From NCBI GenBank assembly GCA_918026815.1, contig CAKJVC010000021.1, forward strand, positions 248,001-312,000: 64,000 bases of DNA, read 5' to 3'. Below, in pieces: positions 1 through 12,557 of this stretch (within the stretch, counting starts at the first letter, position 1; the number at the start of each line of letters is the position of its first letter). A program made the position numbers and the translations under genes. The stretch comes from Chalara sp. BL73. Lineage: Eukaryota; Ascomycota; Leotiomycetes; Helotiales. The notes under the pieces are model-generated. The model was not told the origin of the DNA. It searched no databases and saw nothing but the letters and a program-made list of their open reading frames with translations.

Positions 1-2
1 TT

Positions 3-977
3 TTCATTCAGAGACATACGTCGTACTGGATGTTTCTATTTCCTTCCTTGTGTATCACAGTTCTTGGGGCAGATATTCAGTTCATCGTCTCAAATGTAAG
101 TGTGCCTCTTGCCTTTCCACACATTATGCCGCATCTTTTCCTTAAATAGATTTCCATCATCGGCCTTTTTATTTCCCTATCGCCTCCTTATTAGAGGATT
201 CTCAGAATTACTATTGATGTATTTTAGCTCTATATTTCGACGCAAATGCCAAGTCAGACGGCGCTTGGTGCAGGTGTGTTACAGACCGTAATGCGCCTAT
301 CGGTCTCAGTTGGTCTGGCCATCACATATGCAGCATACGGCTCCACTCGGAAATCTCCGCAAGCGCATAAGGACATTACTTCTGCTTTTGATAGCGCGTA
401 CTTTTGCTCGATAGCTTTTGCAGCTGCCGGATTGGTCTTTGTCCCGTTCATGCGAATCGGCAAACAAGGCGCCAAGCCAAAGAAAGATGATGAAAATGCT
501 GCTGAAGCAGCTGCAGAAAAGCCACACTCACCCCAGGCTGATGAAGAAAATTATCAAGATGAGGACGCTCAGGCGCTGGGAGATAATAACCACAACCCTT
601 CACCGCTGAATAGAATTGGAAGTATTTCGAGTTTCTTAACCCAAGGCACGTATGGTAGCGAAGGCTCATACTTCCCACGATGGAGCTGGGAAGATGATGC
701 AGAATATCGAGACGGACGGCATCGAGATGGGAGGGTCATATACGAAGTCTGCATAAAATGTAGTGAGGAGCGTAGAGTACGAATTGAGAATCACCTCGAG
801 CCTATATGCCATTACGAGCTAGAAGCGCCATCTTCTCGGGGCCGAGACTCAGTCATGGATCGACCGAATACACAAGATCGTGATGAGAGGGTAGCATATG
901 TAAGAGAGGTTCTACAAAATCACCATAAAAGCAGGAGGGACCAGCTAGGGGCAGGAATTAGCTGGCACACTTATTAA
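3..977 (+). CDS. MFS transporter, C-terminal part (partial, two exons seen)
   Basis: This is the 3' end of a membrane transporter whose start lies left of the window. The visible exon at 3-95 encodes membrane segments around WMFLFPSLCITVLGADIQF. A phase-0 intron (96-227, gtaag...tttag) leads to an exon at 228-977 that continues with the MPSQTALGAGVLQTV helix, a loop, and a last helix at SAYFCSIAFAAAGLVFVPF. This order fits the last helices of DHA2-like major facilitator drug/metabolite exporters. After the last helix there is a long acidic and then arginine-rich cytoplasmic tail of about 150 residues, longer than usual, with no motif I recognise. Its place beside a PKS and an acyl-CoA ligase suggests export of the cluster product; that is inference. 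The family call is good, the substrate unknown. Confidence 0.75.
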
Positions 978-1682
978 TTTCTGGGCCTAATAAGAGTTTT
1001 CACGTAGTCCTACGAGACAAGCTCCGTTCGAAATTCGGATTTATTCGAGGATAGGTGATCGAGCCGCATAGCGAGGAGTTCTGCAGTTTTTGCTGCGGAA
1101 TATTTTCCCTGGATGACAACGGATAAAGAGATTATGGACGGAAGACGGAGCGTGGTAAAAGGATAGTAGAGATCGAATAAAAGAGGAGCAAAACTTATCA
1201 TGTAGGACGACGGTGTTTGCTTTAACACATGATTTAGCGAGAGCTAGTTTCAATGTCTTTGAAGGGTATGATTTTGGGGGCTAAAATTATTGCTGCTTTG
1301 CTTGCGGCATTTAAATGATTATTTGCGGACGGATGAGTTTTAGCATCCAATTACTTTCTGTTTACCCGATAATGGAAATATTGCCTAGAGACACAGTAGC
1401 CCCATATTGGCAAGGCACTGCATAGCTACGGCGTAGTCGGCCCCTAGCGTTGTACTGCCCGGCTCCCACCAATTCAGAATTGACCCAAATCTAGACCCCA
1501 AATAGATTAGCTGAAGGCCCAGAAGCGAAGTACCTCATGTGCGCCTTTCCAATTCTTATTCTGCACCTCTGAGCTGACACTCGCTGACCACCCTCACGCG
1601 GGGTCAGGAGAGCTTATATCGCTCGCTCCCTAACTGTATCGACTCGGGCTTGAATTCTGGAGGACTATCATAGTATTCCACA
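978..1682. other. Intergenic, nothing recognised
   Basis: About 700 bases between the transporter stop and the ligase start. Open frames here are short and lack codon structure. The last 100 bases presumably hold the ligase promoter. Confidence 0.5.
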
Positions 1683-3720
1683 ATGGTATTACGCTCTTCT
1701 ATATCTATCCATGTCCCAGAAGTGAATTTGCTGTCATGGGTGTTTGAAGGGCCCGAGTATGATAAGAACAAAGATGTGAGATGCTCGTTCGTATAACTAG
1801 AATAATCAACTGAACGATAGCTGTAAATTCAGATATATATCGACGTGCTTGATGACACGCGTCGACTTACTGCTCGGCAAGCAGAGAGCTTTGTCCGAAA
1901 ACTGATCAGTGGTTTTAAAGCTCATGGAGTCAAAGATGGAGATAGCATCCTCATCCATTCCTTCGGTGATGTATGTTACTTAAAGGCCACGGCCGTTTAC
2001 TGAGAAAGCGACAGGTAATGTATCCGATCATCTACCTAGGGATTGTGGGAGCGGGTGGGAGGTTCGTAGGCTCGAATCCAAGTAGCACACCGCAAGAATT
2101 GAACCATATGCTCAATCTCACCTCAACACGATACGTTCTGGTGTCGCCTCCCTTTTTGCCTAGCCTACTCCAAGCTACCACCAGTCTCTCGGTCCCGATT
2201 CCCAACACCAATATTTTTATCTTTGACACCCCACATAACCCGTCCATCCCGCCAGGTTTTCAATCATGGAGGGAGCTTCTTGAAAATGGAGAAGGATCTT
2301 GGAAAGCCTTCACAGACGTGAAGTCATCAAAGGAGACAATAGCTTCGCTATTCTCGACAAGTGGCACCACTGGCTTACCAAAGGTAGCAGCTGTGTCCCA
2401 CTATGCCAGTATTGCTAGGTGTATCGCATCTTATGACCCGAAGCCAAAAGATTATCCCGTATCTAGACTTATGTGTCTTCCTATGTTCCATGGAGTAGCT
2501 GCGACCGCCTCCCATATCGGTAAGTATTCCTTTAACCCCAGAGCGATATTTCTTTTCCTACGAGCATGAATGGGAAATCTTGTAGGAGCTCTTTGCCAAG
2601 GGTTTTCTATCAAGGAGTATGCCGCCTAGCTCCTTTGGGCTCTTTATACGATCTGCCTAGCTATAATGCTAAGTCGTTAGGCAGACCCTCTGCGCTTCGG
2701 AATTCCCACTTACATCTTGCCTCGCTTCTCGATATCACCCTTCTTGTCTGCGATCAGGAAGTACCAAATCACCGAGACAGGCGTGGTTCCCGCGGTGCTT
2801 AGTATACTTAATCAATCAAATAGGGGGGCAGAAGAAGACGTGAAGAGAGACTTAAAGACTTTGAAGTTATTGCGGTGTGCAGGTGCGCCACTAGATGTAG
2901 AAGTGCAAAGAAAGTTTGCTGGGTTACTAGATAGTGAAGCAAGAATAGTGGCGGCGTGGGGGCTCACTGAGTTTGGGACCGTGACAAGCTTCTTTGGTAA
3001 AGAGAAGGATGATACCGGGAGTGTAGGACGGTTAACGCCTAATTCCGCAGCCAAGTGAGTAATTCCAATGGGTGACGTTCAGGTCGGGGGGTTTGAAAGT
3101 ACTGACACTGCTGTATCGTAGAATACTCGATAAAAAAGGTAAGGAGATCGAAACCGATGGAGAGCCAGGCGATGTTTTGGTTAGCGGGCCATCAATGATG
3201 AGTCAATACCTTGGGAATAATGAGGCAACAGAGAGCGCCTTCGCTGATGGCTGGCTGAAGACGGGCGATATTGCCTATCGCAATGAAGGGAAATGGTATA
3301 TTGTTGATCGCTCCAAAGTAAGATATAATCTAGTATGTGAATCTGAAATCTACTCAATAAATATAGGATATGATTAAGGTTCGAGGCTGGCAGGTTGCAC
3401 CGGCAGAGATCGAACGATGTCTAATTCAGCACCCCTTGGTATTTGAGGCGTCAGTAATTGGAGTCAAGTCCACAACGCAGGAGACTGAGCTACCGAGGGC
3501 ATACGTTGTTCTTAAGCAAGCTTCAGATTTGGCGATGGTAACGGAGACTGAGCTGAAAGAACTTGTAGCAGCTAGACTAGCCAACTATAAAACTTTGGAT
3601 GGCGGGGTTAAGTTTGTAGATTCCCTTCCTAAAACGGCCTCTGGAAAGATAATGAAAAGAGTGTTAAGAGAGGAAGCAAGTAAAGATTTATCAAGGAGCA
3701 TGTCTTTATGCATATCATAG
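1683..3720 (+). CDS. Acyl-CoA ligase of the 4-coumarate-CoA-ligase-like (AMP-binding) family
   Basis: Adenylate-forming enzyme that should activate a carboxylic acid with ATP and transfer it to CoA. Six exons give one 551-residue frame, the usual family length: 1683-1775, 1833-1970, 2015-2519, 2685-3054, 3122-3317 and 3367-3720. Core motifs are present: the P-loop STSGTTGLPK, the A5-type WGLTEFG, the A7-type GWLKTGDIA, the hinge region DMIKVRGWQVAPAE and the C-terminal KTASGKIMK with the catalytic lysine. The third intron (2520-2684, 165 nt) is long; skipping a short AG at 2640 in favour of the one at 2684 restores DPLRFGIPTYILPRF. There is no peroxisomal SKL end (it finishes CIS). It lies tail to tail with the PKS, 92 bases apart, so a role in loading or releasing the polyketide acid is likely but unproven. 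Confidence 0.88.
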
Positions 3721-3812
3721 CTATCTGATAAACAACTTCTATTATTGTTATACTTCTGTAGGAAACAAAGCAATGCACAGTAGCAGTTGACATAATGTTG
3801 GTCTCTTTCCTG

Positions 3813-6800
3813 TTAAGAGCTTCCTGGCTTCGTGGTCTTCTCCCAAATCAGATCGATCAGTTCTCCAAGCAGTAGCCCCTTCTCCAGAATCTTCATAAAC
3901 GGTATATCTGCCCTAAACTCATTCCACGCAATGGCTCTGATTTCACTACTAATCATGCTATCCATGCCGAAATCTGTCAACGGCTTTGACAACCCATCTT
4001 GTAGCTTGGCAGTTGGTACTAACACAAGCTTCGAGAATTGACCAAGGACAATATCCTTCACGGCGTCTTTCATGGCAATCTCTCCACCGGATTTCATTGC
4101 AACTGTAAGAATAGAGGCAGAGTCTGATTCCTTGGAAGCATTAACTGAATCGGCGTTGGGGTTCGGAGGTCGGATATTCAGACACCTAAAACGTTGGTCT
4201 CCCATGAGCGCCGAACCAGAGAGAAAGGATGAGATATCCATTCGGTTTGCCTCCAGGCCAGTTACCATATGTGCACCTGCATGTTTATCCCATTTTGACA
4301 ATAGATGAGGGGAAGTACCGAGGGGTCGCGGTTGACATGCAAGCTCCATCATCAAAAGATACTCGGCTTCGCTGATCATGTAGAGACCGTTCTGGAGCAT
4401 GGACTCTTCCATCCCAGGATTATCATTAATATGTCCGATCCCTTGAACTAAACCTAAAGCCAAGGACGTAGCTTGTAATCCAAGGCTCCAGCGATGTCTT
4501 GCCATCGAGTCCATGAATGCGTTTCCCGCCGCATAGTGACTCTGTGTTGCTGAGCCTTTTAGCCCGAGGGTTGAACTGGTCATGACGAAGAAGTCCAAGG
4601 GCTCATGAATCAGAGCTTCATGCAAGTTAACTGTGCCTTGTACCTTTGGGTTTAGCACAGCGTTGAAACTTTCCGTTGTCATATCTTCAAAGAGGTCCGC
4701 CTGTCAGGTGTTAATATACTAGGAAGGAGTCTGAAAGCTGGGGAAACAATACCCCAAAAACAGCGGCGGCTTGAATGACCCCTCTGATAGGCAGTTTTGC
4801 AGATTCGATTGCCTTGTCGACATCTTTCCGTAAGGAAACGTCACCGGCAATTATCTGAGATGAGATAATGGTTTGATGCTCGTCGGCATAGCACTTGAGT
4901 TCCTCGAGAAACGCGAGCGTCTCTGGCTTTTCTGCTCCGGATCTGGATAAGAAGATAAAGTGCCGGGCCCCTCTACTAGCCATCCACCGTCTATCATGCA
5001 ATTTAGGTTAGTAAAAGGACCCTGGTGCTTGATAGGATTTAAACTCACACTAGGCTGCGGCCCAGCCCACCAAGGCAACCTATCATGAGGAAAGTTGCAC
5101 ATGAATTGAATACCGAATACTCTGGGACAACAAGAGTAGGAACCTTTGATACAGGCTCGTATCTGATAATAGTTTTCTCAAGGCTATCAGGGCTCAAAGC
5201 GCTTGAAATTGCCTTTCCAAACTCTGAGATATCGAAAATTATTGGAGCATGAAGGTGATAATAGCCGATATCACGGTAAATGTCAAGTGCCTCTTTCACT
5301 AATCTGGAGGGGTAATGTTAGATTGTTTCACGCATGTCGGGAGCGCAACTGACTTCTTCATAGACATGTCTTCTCCAAATATGTCTAGTATATCCAATAA
5401 AGTGAGGCTAGCACTTCGAATAAAAACCGAGTTCGCGGTTGTGCTTAAGTCAGGAAAGTTTGACCTAGTTCCTAAAAACACACACTTCCCGTTTTTCTTG
5501 ACGTAATTCCACAAACCGTGACAACTTTTGGTAGATGATGTTATTATAGCACTGAAATTACAGCCTTCTGCGACGTGTTTAATAGATTCCGTCCACTCGG
5601 CCGAGTCTGCCAGAACAAGGCAATTTTCAGGAATTTGTGCTTCCTCGAGGTATTGCTTCTCCAACTGCTGAGAATATGTCACAAAGATCTGATAAAAATT
5701 AATGAGTGGGCAGTCTATTGGAGAGAGAAAAGAGCTCAAACCTTTATCTTCTTGTAGCGTACTAGCTGAGCAAATGCTAGTGTCAATTCCATATTTCCAG
5801 GAAGATGGAGAAGAATGGCCTAAGATTTACAGTTAGGTCATGTAGGATATACACCATTAAGGATATGTAGTTACCTCTTGTGGTCTTACGCCGCCGAGGT
5901 GATGCAATGTATACAATGCAGAACACATTGGTAGAATCGCGCCTACGAATTCCTCGGGATTGTCTTCGGGAAGTAATCGATAACACAATTCTTCCATTGC
6001 TTTAAAGGAGCTGTCGAACTTTCCAGGACTGAGGCATAATACTCGATCTCCTGGCCGAAGGCCGTCAGTTTCACTTCCTGCGTCACGGACACTGGCGACC
6101 ATTTCATGACTGAAAAACTCAGACCCCTGTTGGCCAACCAACACTGACGCTTCCTAGAAATATGTCAGGTATTATCAAAGATATAGCTCTTCTAGATAAG
6201 GGACATACATTGGCATTCAGGGAGTACAAAGATGGTTCCAAAAGAACCTCATTTGGCATGAGGCCGTGCTCACCCAGATTGACTTCCTTGCGCCTGAAGT
6301 AAAAGCTCTCAGCGTGGCCTACACGTGTAAAATCCAGTTCCAGGCCATCAGCCAAAGGCTGTGCTTCGATTGGAGGGTTGACTATTCGTTCGAAGGCTAA
6401 ATTTTCGACTTCGTCAGGAATCAAGCGACTGATATACACGACCCCATTCCTCTCTGCTAAATTTGCTTCCGCCTCAGGGTCAGTGCCTGTGGTAAGCCGA
6501 TAGAAATGATCCAAGATATTGGTTGCAGAGCGGACGAAGTTTGTCTCTGAGGGATCAACGTCAAAACAGGAGAGCCGAAATGAAGGCTGCTCCGTCATTA
6601 ATGTCTTTGCAAAGCCGGAAGCGAGTGACTTTTCTGGGGTTATCCCATCAAGGATTCCACCATTAGTTATCCAGATTGCTAGTGACACGTTTTTGACGAG
6701 ATACTGCATGGCAACTAAGGTTTCTGAAGACAGTTCGGCAAGGACGGATCGCTCCAGTTCACCTGTTAGTATTATTGTTGATCCTGGTGATATAACGTCC

Positions 6801-9800
6801 GAAACATGTAATAGTGATACGCTCTCTACGCTCAGACCACTTCGGGACGCCTGAGCTGCGATTTCATCGTGGAGGGGATGCCGAGCTTCAAGAAATACCT
6901 AACAAGTTTAATCGATGGCAGTGATAGAGGATGTTAAGGACGAACCAGCCATAATTTGTCAAGATCTTGAGGGATAAAATTCGGTTTCACAGATTCACAA
7001 ACCATAAACCGCCAAGTCTGTGGCTCCCCAAGAACATATATCTTTAGTCCTGCCTCCGCCAAGAGTGCTTCCCATTCAGAGTATGTCAGTGAAGAGACAG
7101 TCTCATCTATCAATAATCTTCCGTTTGCCTTTAACAAAAATTTGCACCTTTCAATTAACTCTGCGTTTACCTGAATCGATTTTGAAATCTAAGAAACATT
7201 AGTACAACAAATATGGTAACAGAGAGGCTCACAAACATCGGAAAGCATAACCAAGTCATACTTCTGGGATTCGACTAAATGAGGGTCAAAAACAGAAAAA
7301 TTTATGTTCTGAAAGTTTGATATTGCCTGTTCAGCATTTTCTGAGGTGATAGTATCGGGGGCTGCGACCAGATACGACTTGTACAGCGAGTTCACGGTAT
7401 TGCCACGTAGGCTCTCAGCAATAACGGCCGCAGACTTGTAACCAATGTGTAATATGTCAACGGGTTTGCCTTTGTGGACGATTAACTCCATGTAATCGGC
7501 GAGAGGGAAGTTTTCAAATCGAGGGGTTGTAGTAGCAGTCCCGTCATGGTTGTTGTCGAACTTTAGACAATCTCCCGCTCCAAGTCTATCAATGTCTGGT
7601 TTCCAGACAAGCCGAGTGTAAGGCTGCCTTGGATTAGCTACCTCCTGATGCTGTAAACCGCCTTCAAGGGACAGGAATGTCATCCTGCCCTGAACAAGAA
7701 GATTTCCATCATGATCAAATACTTCAGCTGAGCCATGAATTGATCGTAGTCCATACATATCCCCTCGGGCAAGTATGCTGGCTTTCCCACCACACAAGTT
7801 CAAAGCCGAGTTCCATATGGTAAATTCATCAATGGAAACTGGTAGAAAAGCTTTCGAGACTGATGTGGTCCGAACAGAAGCAGCAACCACAGAGAGTTGG
7901 AGACATCCATCGAGGGTCGTCGGATGAATAATATAGCGGGACTGCTCTGGCATCATTTCTTCCGTAGTGCGAAAATCTATCTTGGCGACAGCTTCTAGCT
8001 TGTCCAACAAGGTACTAATATCTGAGAGTGTTTGAAACGTCGGTCCAAAGGTGACACCTGCTGTCGATAAACTAGCATACCATGCCTTAACATTGTAGCT
8101 CCTCAATCGCGGTTTCACGGCCAACTTTGTTTTTTCAGGTTTTCTTGATGCTACTAAAGTTATTTTACCTACTGCATGTTCTGACCACTTGCCTTCCTCA
8201 GTTACAGAGCTCACAGAGAAGTCGTACTGTGAAGAAGAACTAGTAGACAGAGGTATTTCCCGTAAATTGAGCACTATTTCGATTGATTCATCGTCTGGGA
8301 TTATCAGCGCGGAAGTGATTTTGAGGTCTTGGATTTTATATCCTTTTTGAGACCAAAGAGGGTCTTTATCTTCAACCTCCTGGGTAATTGCTTCGATTGC
8401 CAGAGCAATATAACCAGCTGCTGGGAATATGAAATTCTCGCCAATCTGACAGATAAGCCTTGGCTAAATTTACATGCAAGAAACTTACCTTGTGATCTCG
8501 GAGCCATGGAACGTCACTCAATCGGAGCTTGTTTCTATAAGAGGGCGAATTTGGCGATGAACCTGGATCCCGACTACCAAGGAGATCGTGGCGGCAATGC
8601 TTCCTGAAGCGCAGTTCTCGTGCCAATCGTTTATCTTTCCAAAACAACGTTTCGTAGTTCCACTGGTAGCCAGGAAGATCTACCAAAAACTTTGCAGCGA
8701 TTTGATCCCCGTTCTCAGTCACCCCTCCTCTATCTATAGCATCATCGAAATTCACTCTGTTGATGTCGATAGGATAGTCTATTGCAAAAAGAGTTCCCGC
8801 CAAGTTGAGGAGATCGTCTACTCCATCATGGCCTCTGATCAATGTAGGTAAGTAACCTAACCTTGATTGGTCCAAACCTAGGATTGAAGTAATTTGTTTA
8901 ATTGGGCTCGCGAGCGCACTATGCGGTCCAATTTCGATAAGATTGTTGACCATAGGTAGCGAAGAAAGTAAACTCTGTGTCGCTTGGTCAAAAAAAACTG
9001 GTGATACAAGATTCATCTGCCAATGTCTAAAATCGAGTGTATCTGTCTCGATTAACTCGTTGGTTCTACAGGAGTACATTGGCACCCGAGGGAGTCTAAT
9101 TTCTCTCGTAGATGAGGAAACCATCGTACTATAGATATCCTCAAACAGACGTTGGAATTCTTGTGCTGCAGAATTCATAAGGGGTGAGTGATACGCGTTT
9201 CCGGAACTGTTGACTTTTCGAGCAAAAGTGCCTGCGTGAACAAGGGCTATTCTGATCTCCTCAATGGCTTGGCTTTTTCCACTTAAAGTCACACTCTGTG
9301 GAGAGTTGTAGCATCCGATTACCACCTCAGGTTGTGCATCAATATAAACCTGTACGTCTTCCCCGCCAAGGCCAACTGCCAGCATCGCGCCGTCCTCTTT
9401 GCAAGCTAAGACAGCAAGGCCACGATAATACGCAATAGTAACCGCCTCAGCGCCAGTCAAAAGCCCTGCAGCAAATGCTGATGCAATCTCTCCTAGAAAG
9501 CTTAGTATTTATCGATTCGAAGCGCTTGTCGTGAACTAATACCTGCAGAGTGGCCAACTACAGCTGTGGGATGAACTCCCCATGAGCTTAATAGGGTGAC
9601 CAAAGCAACCTGAATCGCAGTACAACAGACCGGAGACCGGATAGAATGATAGATAGAGCTTGAATCCTTTGGTTCCGAGAGGACGTCTGTTGAATTAGAG
9701 ATATATTCTTGGAATCTAAGAGAATAACTTGCCTTCAATAAGAAAGTCAGGAGGGTTGGGCAAGTTGCTGAGAGAGATTTGAAGTTTCTCGATAGTACGT

Positions 9801-12557
9801 CGAAAGACAGGGAAGCGTTGAATAAGTGTATATCCCATTTGCGGCCATCTATTTCATAACTTAGTGCCACTTGACTTGCATCGGATGGCGAATACTAACT
9901 GTGCACCTTGACCTAACATTTTGGGTTAGTTTTTGATTAATAACCCATCATAATGGGTGAGACTGACCTGTAAATACGAAAGCTATATCGGGAATAGGAT
10001 TACTTGGAGGAATTAGGCTTGTTCTCAAATACTCCCCGTATGATGAATTGTGGTTGCGTATGAGATATGAGCGGTGTCTCAACTTGTTTGATCTTCTATT
10101 TGCAAGGGTGAACGCAATATCTGAGACTTTGAATTCATTTATAGCTGTTGTGACTGCTTTAGCGTTGTTTTCTAAGGTTGCTGCGTCATGGGCCGAAAAG
10201 GTAAGAAGATATCTCGTCGTAGGAACAAAATCTTTTAGGTCAGGAGTACTCAGGTGTCTTGGAATCTTCGAATACTGGAAATTTGTATGCAGAAAGCTGT
10301 CCGCCGAATCAAGGATAACATGGGCATTGGCACCTGCCGCATTTTAGCATCTGCTATTCCGGCTGGGAGTCATTACGGGAAACGAGAGCCTCCCAGTCTC
10401 CAGACTTTGCAAAAATATCTTACCTCCATAACCAAAACCGTTCACACTTGCCCGACGATACTTCTGCCACTCTGGCCAGGAAGTAAGAGTTTGAACCACT
10501 TTCAAACAGCCATCTCTAAAATCGACTATGTTGGCCTTAGTACATGCGGATGGAGTTATATAATAAGCACTTGAACATACTACTAGGGTTAAGCCGTGCC
10601 ACACCAACCGTTGGGGGGATATAGGCATGCTCCAAACATAATACTGCTTTTATAACTGCTGCTAACCCGCTCGCTCCTTCGCAATGCCCTAGATTTGTTT
10701 TCACTGAGCCGATCAACAACGGTCTCTCGGGAGACCTTCCCTCTGAAAATACATTACCGATGGCGGAGCACTCAATGGCTGCACAGAAATTAGCATGTCA
10801 AAGGATAATTTGGGTAAAAAGAAAAGTCTAGAAGCCGGTATTTTTTTAAGGAGCTCCTTGTCTCGGTGGTTAAGATAGCACCGTCTTAGCCATTGAGACT
10901 ACTACCAAGCTCCCTATAAATAGCCAATTTTGATATTTGCTATTGGCAGTCTCAAGTTGACGTTTTTAGAAGGGGCCTGCCAAAATTCGTTGCGGCTTTT
11001 AGTTAGACCTCAAGCCTGTTGGAATCAAGCAACATAATACACTGGGTATTTGTATAAAACTGCTCGCTCCCCTGCTCCATCAGAACCGCGAGTTTCTTGT
11101 GTTAAGCTCCTGACATGTTACGAACTTCTCAAGTCACAGACCAGGTTTCCGTAGTCTGAAAATATCATTTCGAGACTGCCAACAGCAAGCTCCTAATATT
11201 TTGGAATGAAAATTCAACGTACGATCCCCTACTGGAGTGCCAGTGCCGTGACACTCGAAATATCCAGTCTTGGTAAAGTCTAGGTTAGCCTTCTCGTACG
11301 CTTTCCTAATGACAGCCTCCTGCGCCTCGGCCCCTGGATGATTGAGCCCTAGCCCCTTACCATTACTAGAAAGCATTCATTAGCGAAGGAACCAGGCACT
11401 CGAACCACTTCGACTAACGAATTAACAGCGGTGGCACGTATTACTGCTCTGATAGGGTCTCCGTCTTTAGTTGCCGCTGATAAACGCTTGATGTATATGG
11501 CAGCAATACCATCCCCTCGCCCAAACCCGTCTGCCGATGCGTCGAAGGTATGGCATGTGGAAGTTGGCGATAGAATTCCTAACCTTCCGCTCCCGAGGTG
11601 CTTTTCTACGCTGACAATGATGCTCGAGCCGCCGACTATTGCACTGGTACAATCACCAGCAAGGAGACTTTGGCATGCGAGATGAAGAGCATATAAAGAG
11701 CTGGAACAGGCGGTATCGACTGTCATACTAATGAAATGAACTTTTTAGTAAGTGATATAATTCTCTTCCTTCGAATAGGATTACCTTGCGCCTTTTAGAT
11801 TGAAGACGTAGTTAACTCGATTACTTAAAATAGTGAGGCCAGCGCCCTGCTCGTTATTAGCCTAATGGACCATTCCGAAACGTGCATATTACCCTACCGT
11901 TGACTGGTACGGCACACTATATTCAGGACTGCGCGAGTTCAAGTCAGTTATTTTGTTTTTCTGAAGCTATTCCAAAATTTCCCCCTAGAGAGCGGTGAAA
12001 GACTTGCTCCTTATTTTGAATATCTGCATAATCATGGCTAAAACAGCCAATAAAACAAGCCGTGTCGCTTCCAGAAACGTCCTCTAGTGTCTTCCCCGCT
12101 GATTCAAAACATTCGTACACAACCTCAAGGAGTTTCCTCTGTTGAGGGTCCATGCTGGTGGCTTCCAACGGGCTGATGCCGAAGAAGCTGGGGTCAAAAT
12201 TCCGGTAGTCGTCATCGTGACTAAGAAAATAGCCACCTTTGCTACTGCAAAAATACATCAATATATGTATAAAGCGAGATATTGAAACGGTCGAGATTTG
12301 CCTACTAAATGCTTCCAGGTCGGCCTTTGACAGGGCTGTACCAGGAATCGACATTAAATCGATTCTTCGGGACATTGGACTGGCCTGAGCGACCTTCCTT
12401 CAACATATCCCATAGTTTCGAAGGTGAAGATGCGTTGTTGGCGAATCTACACCCTTCATTGTTTTAGCTAATTCGCAAATGAGCATAGGTGCAACAACTC
12501 ACCAATTCCGACAATAGCGATGGCCTCAGATCCAATATTGTCCATATTTGTAGGCAT
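3813..12557 (-). CDS. Highly reducing type I polyketide synthase, KS-AT-DH-(MT)-(ER)-KR-ACP
   Basis: Iterative fungal PKS of very roughly 2,400 residues, split by about 20 introns, all of which I could splice in frame. It starts at 12557 ([18 protein letters not shown]). KS: DTACSSS active Cys, the [10 protein letters not shown] histidine and [28 protein letters not shown] and GHSAGEIA. DH: WLRDHK with a second half TTLDGCLQ, so catalytic His and Asp are kept. The C-MeT region (about 7.6-6.9 kb) has LHIGYKSAA where a SAM motif LEIGAGTGG is expected. In ER (6.3-5.1 kb) the nucleotide-binding stretch reads [14 protein letters not shown], without [18 protein letters not shown], catalytic Ser in VMTSSTLG and [18 protein letters not shown] with the phosphopantetheine Ser. 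No TE or reductase follows. Odd points: a 444-nt intron inside KS and a GC-AG intron in AT. Product unknown; HR-PKSs make reduced aliphatic chains. Confidence 0.92.
9687..9732 (-). other. GC-AG intron within the PKS AT domain
   Basis: A 46-nt segment with donor gcaagt and acceptor aacag, containing CTAAT as branch site. Removing it joins PPDFLIE to [10 protein letters not shown] in the phase needed to continue into [12 protein letters not shown]. No GT donor nearby keeps the frame, so a GC-AG intron is the simplest reading. Confidence 0.75.
10779..11222 (-). other. Unusually long (444 nt) intron in the PKS KS domain, with internal inverted repeats
   Basis: Donor gtacgt and acceptor gtgcag join GTGTPVGD to [11 protein letters not shown], restoring the conserved KS sequence exactly, so splicing is well supported. 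Other introns of this gene are about 43-75 nt. Inside lie two 22-base arms in inverted orientation (10939-10960 and 11165-11186) differing at four bases, and a second imperfect hairpin near 10862-10902 whose arm differences are mostly transitions. This looks like a small insertion that enlarged the intron. Confidence 0.7.

Noticed and set aside
2566..2684. Frame break in the ligase gene suggesting a pseudogene
   Set aside because: Extending the intron from 2520 to the AG at 2684 restores a continuous conserved protein.
9838..9960. Apparent frame shifts at the start of the AT domain
   Set aside because: Two introns (gtcagt...gttag and gttagt...aatag) recover FVFTGQGAQWPQMG exactly, so the gene is intact there.
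10048..10347. 99-codon + strand frame
   Set aside because: Antisense of the PKS exon encoding the KS-AT linker (ANAHVIL onward).
10862..10930. tRNA or SINE head inside the KS intron
   Set aside because: The stretch with GGTGGTTAAG resembles an A box, but no B-box GGTTCGA or acceptor stem follows; only the hairpin is reported.
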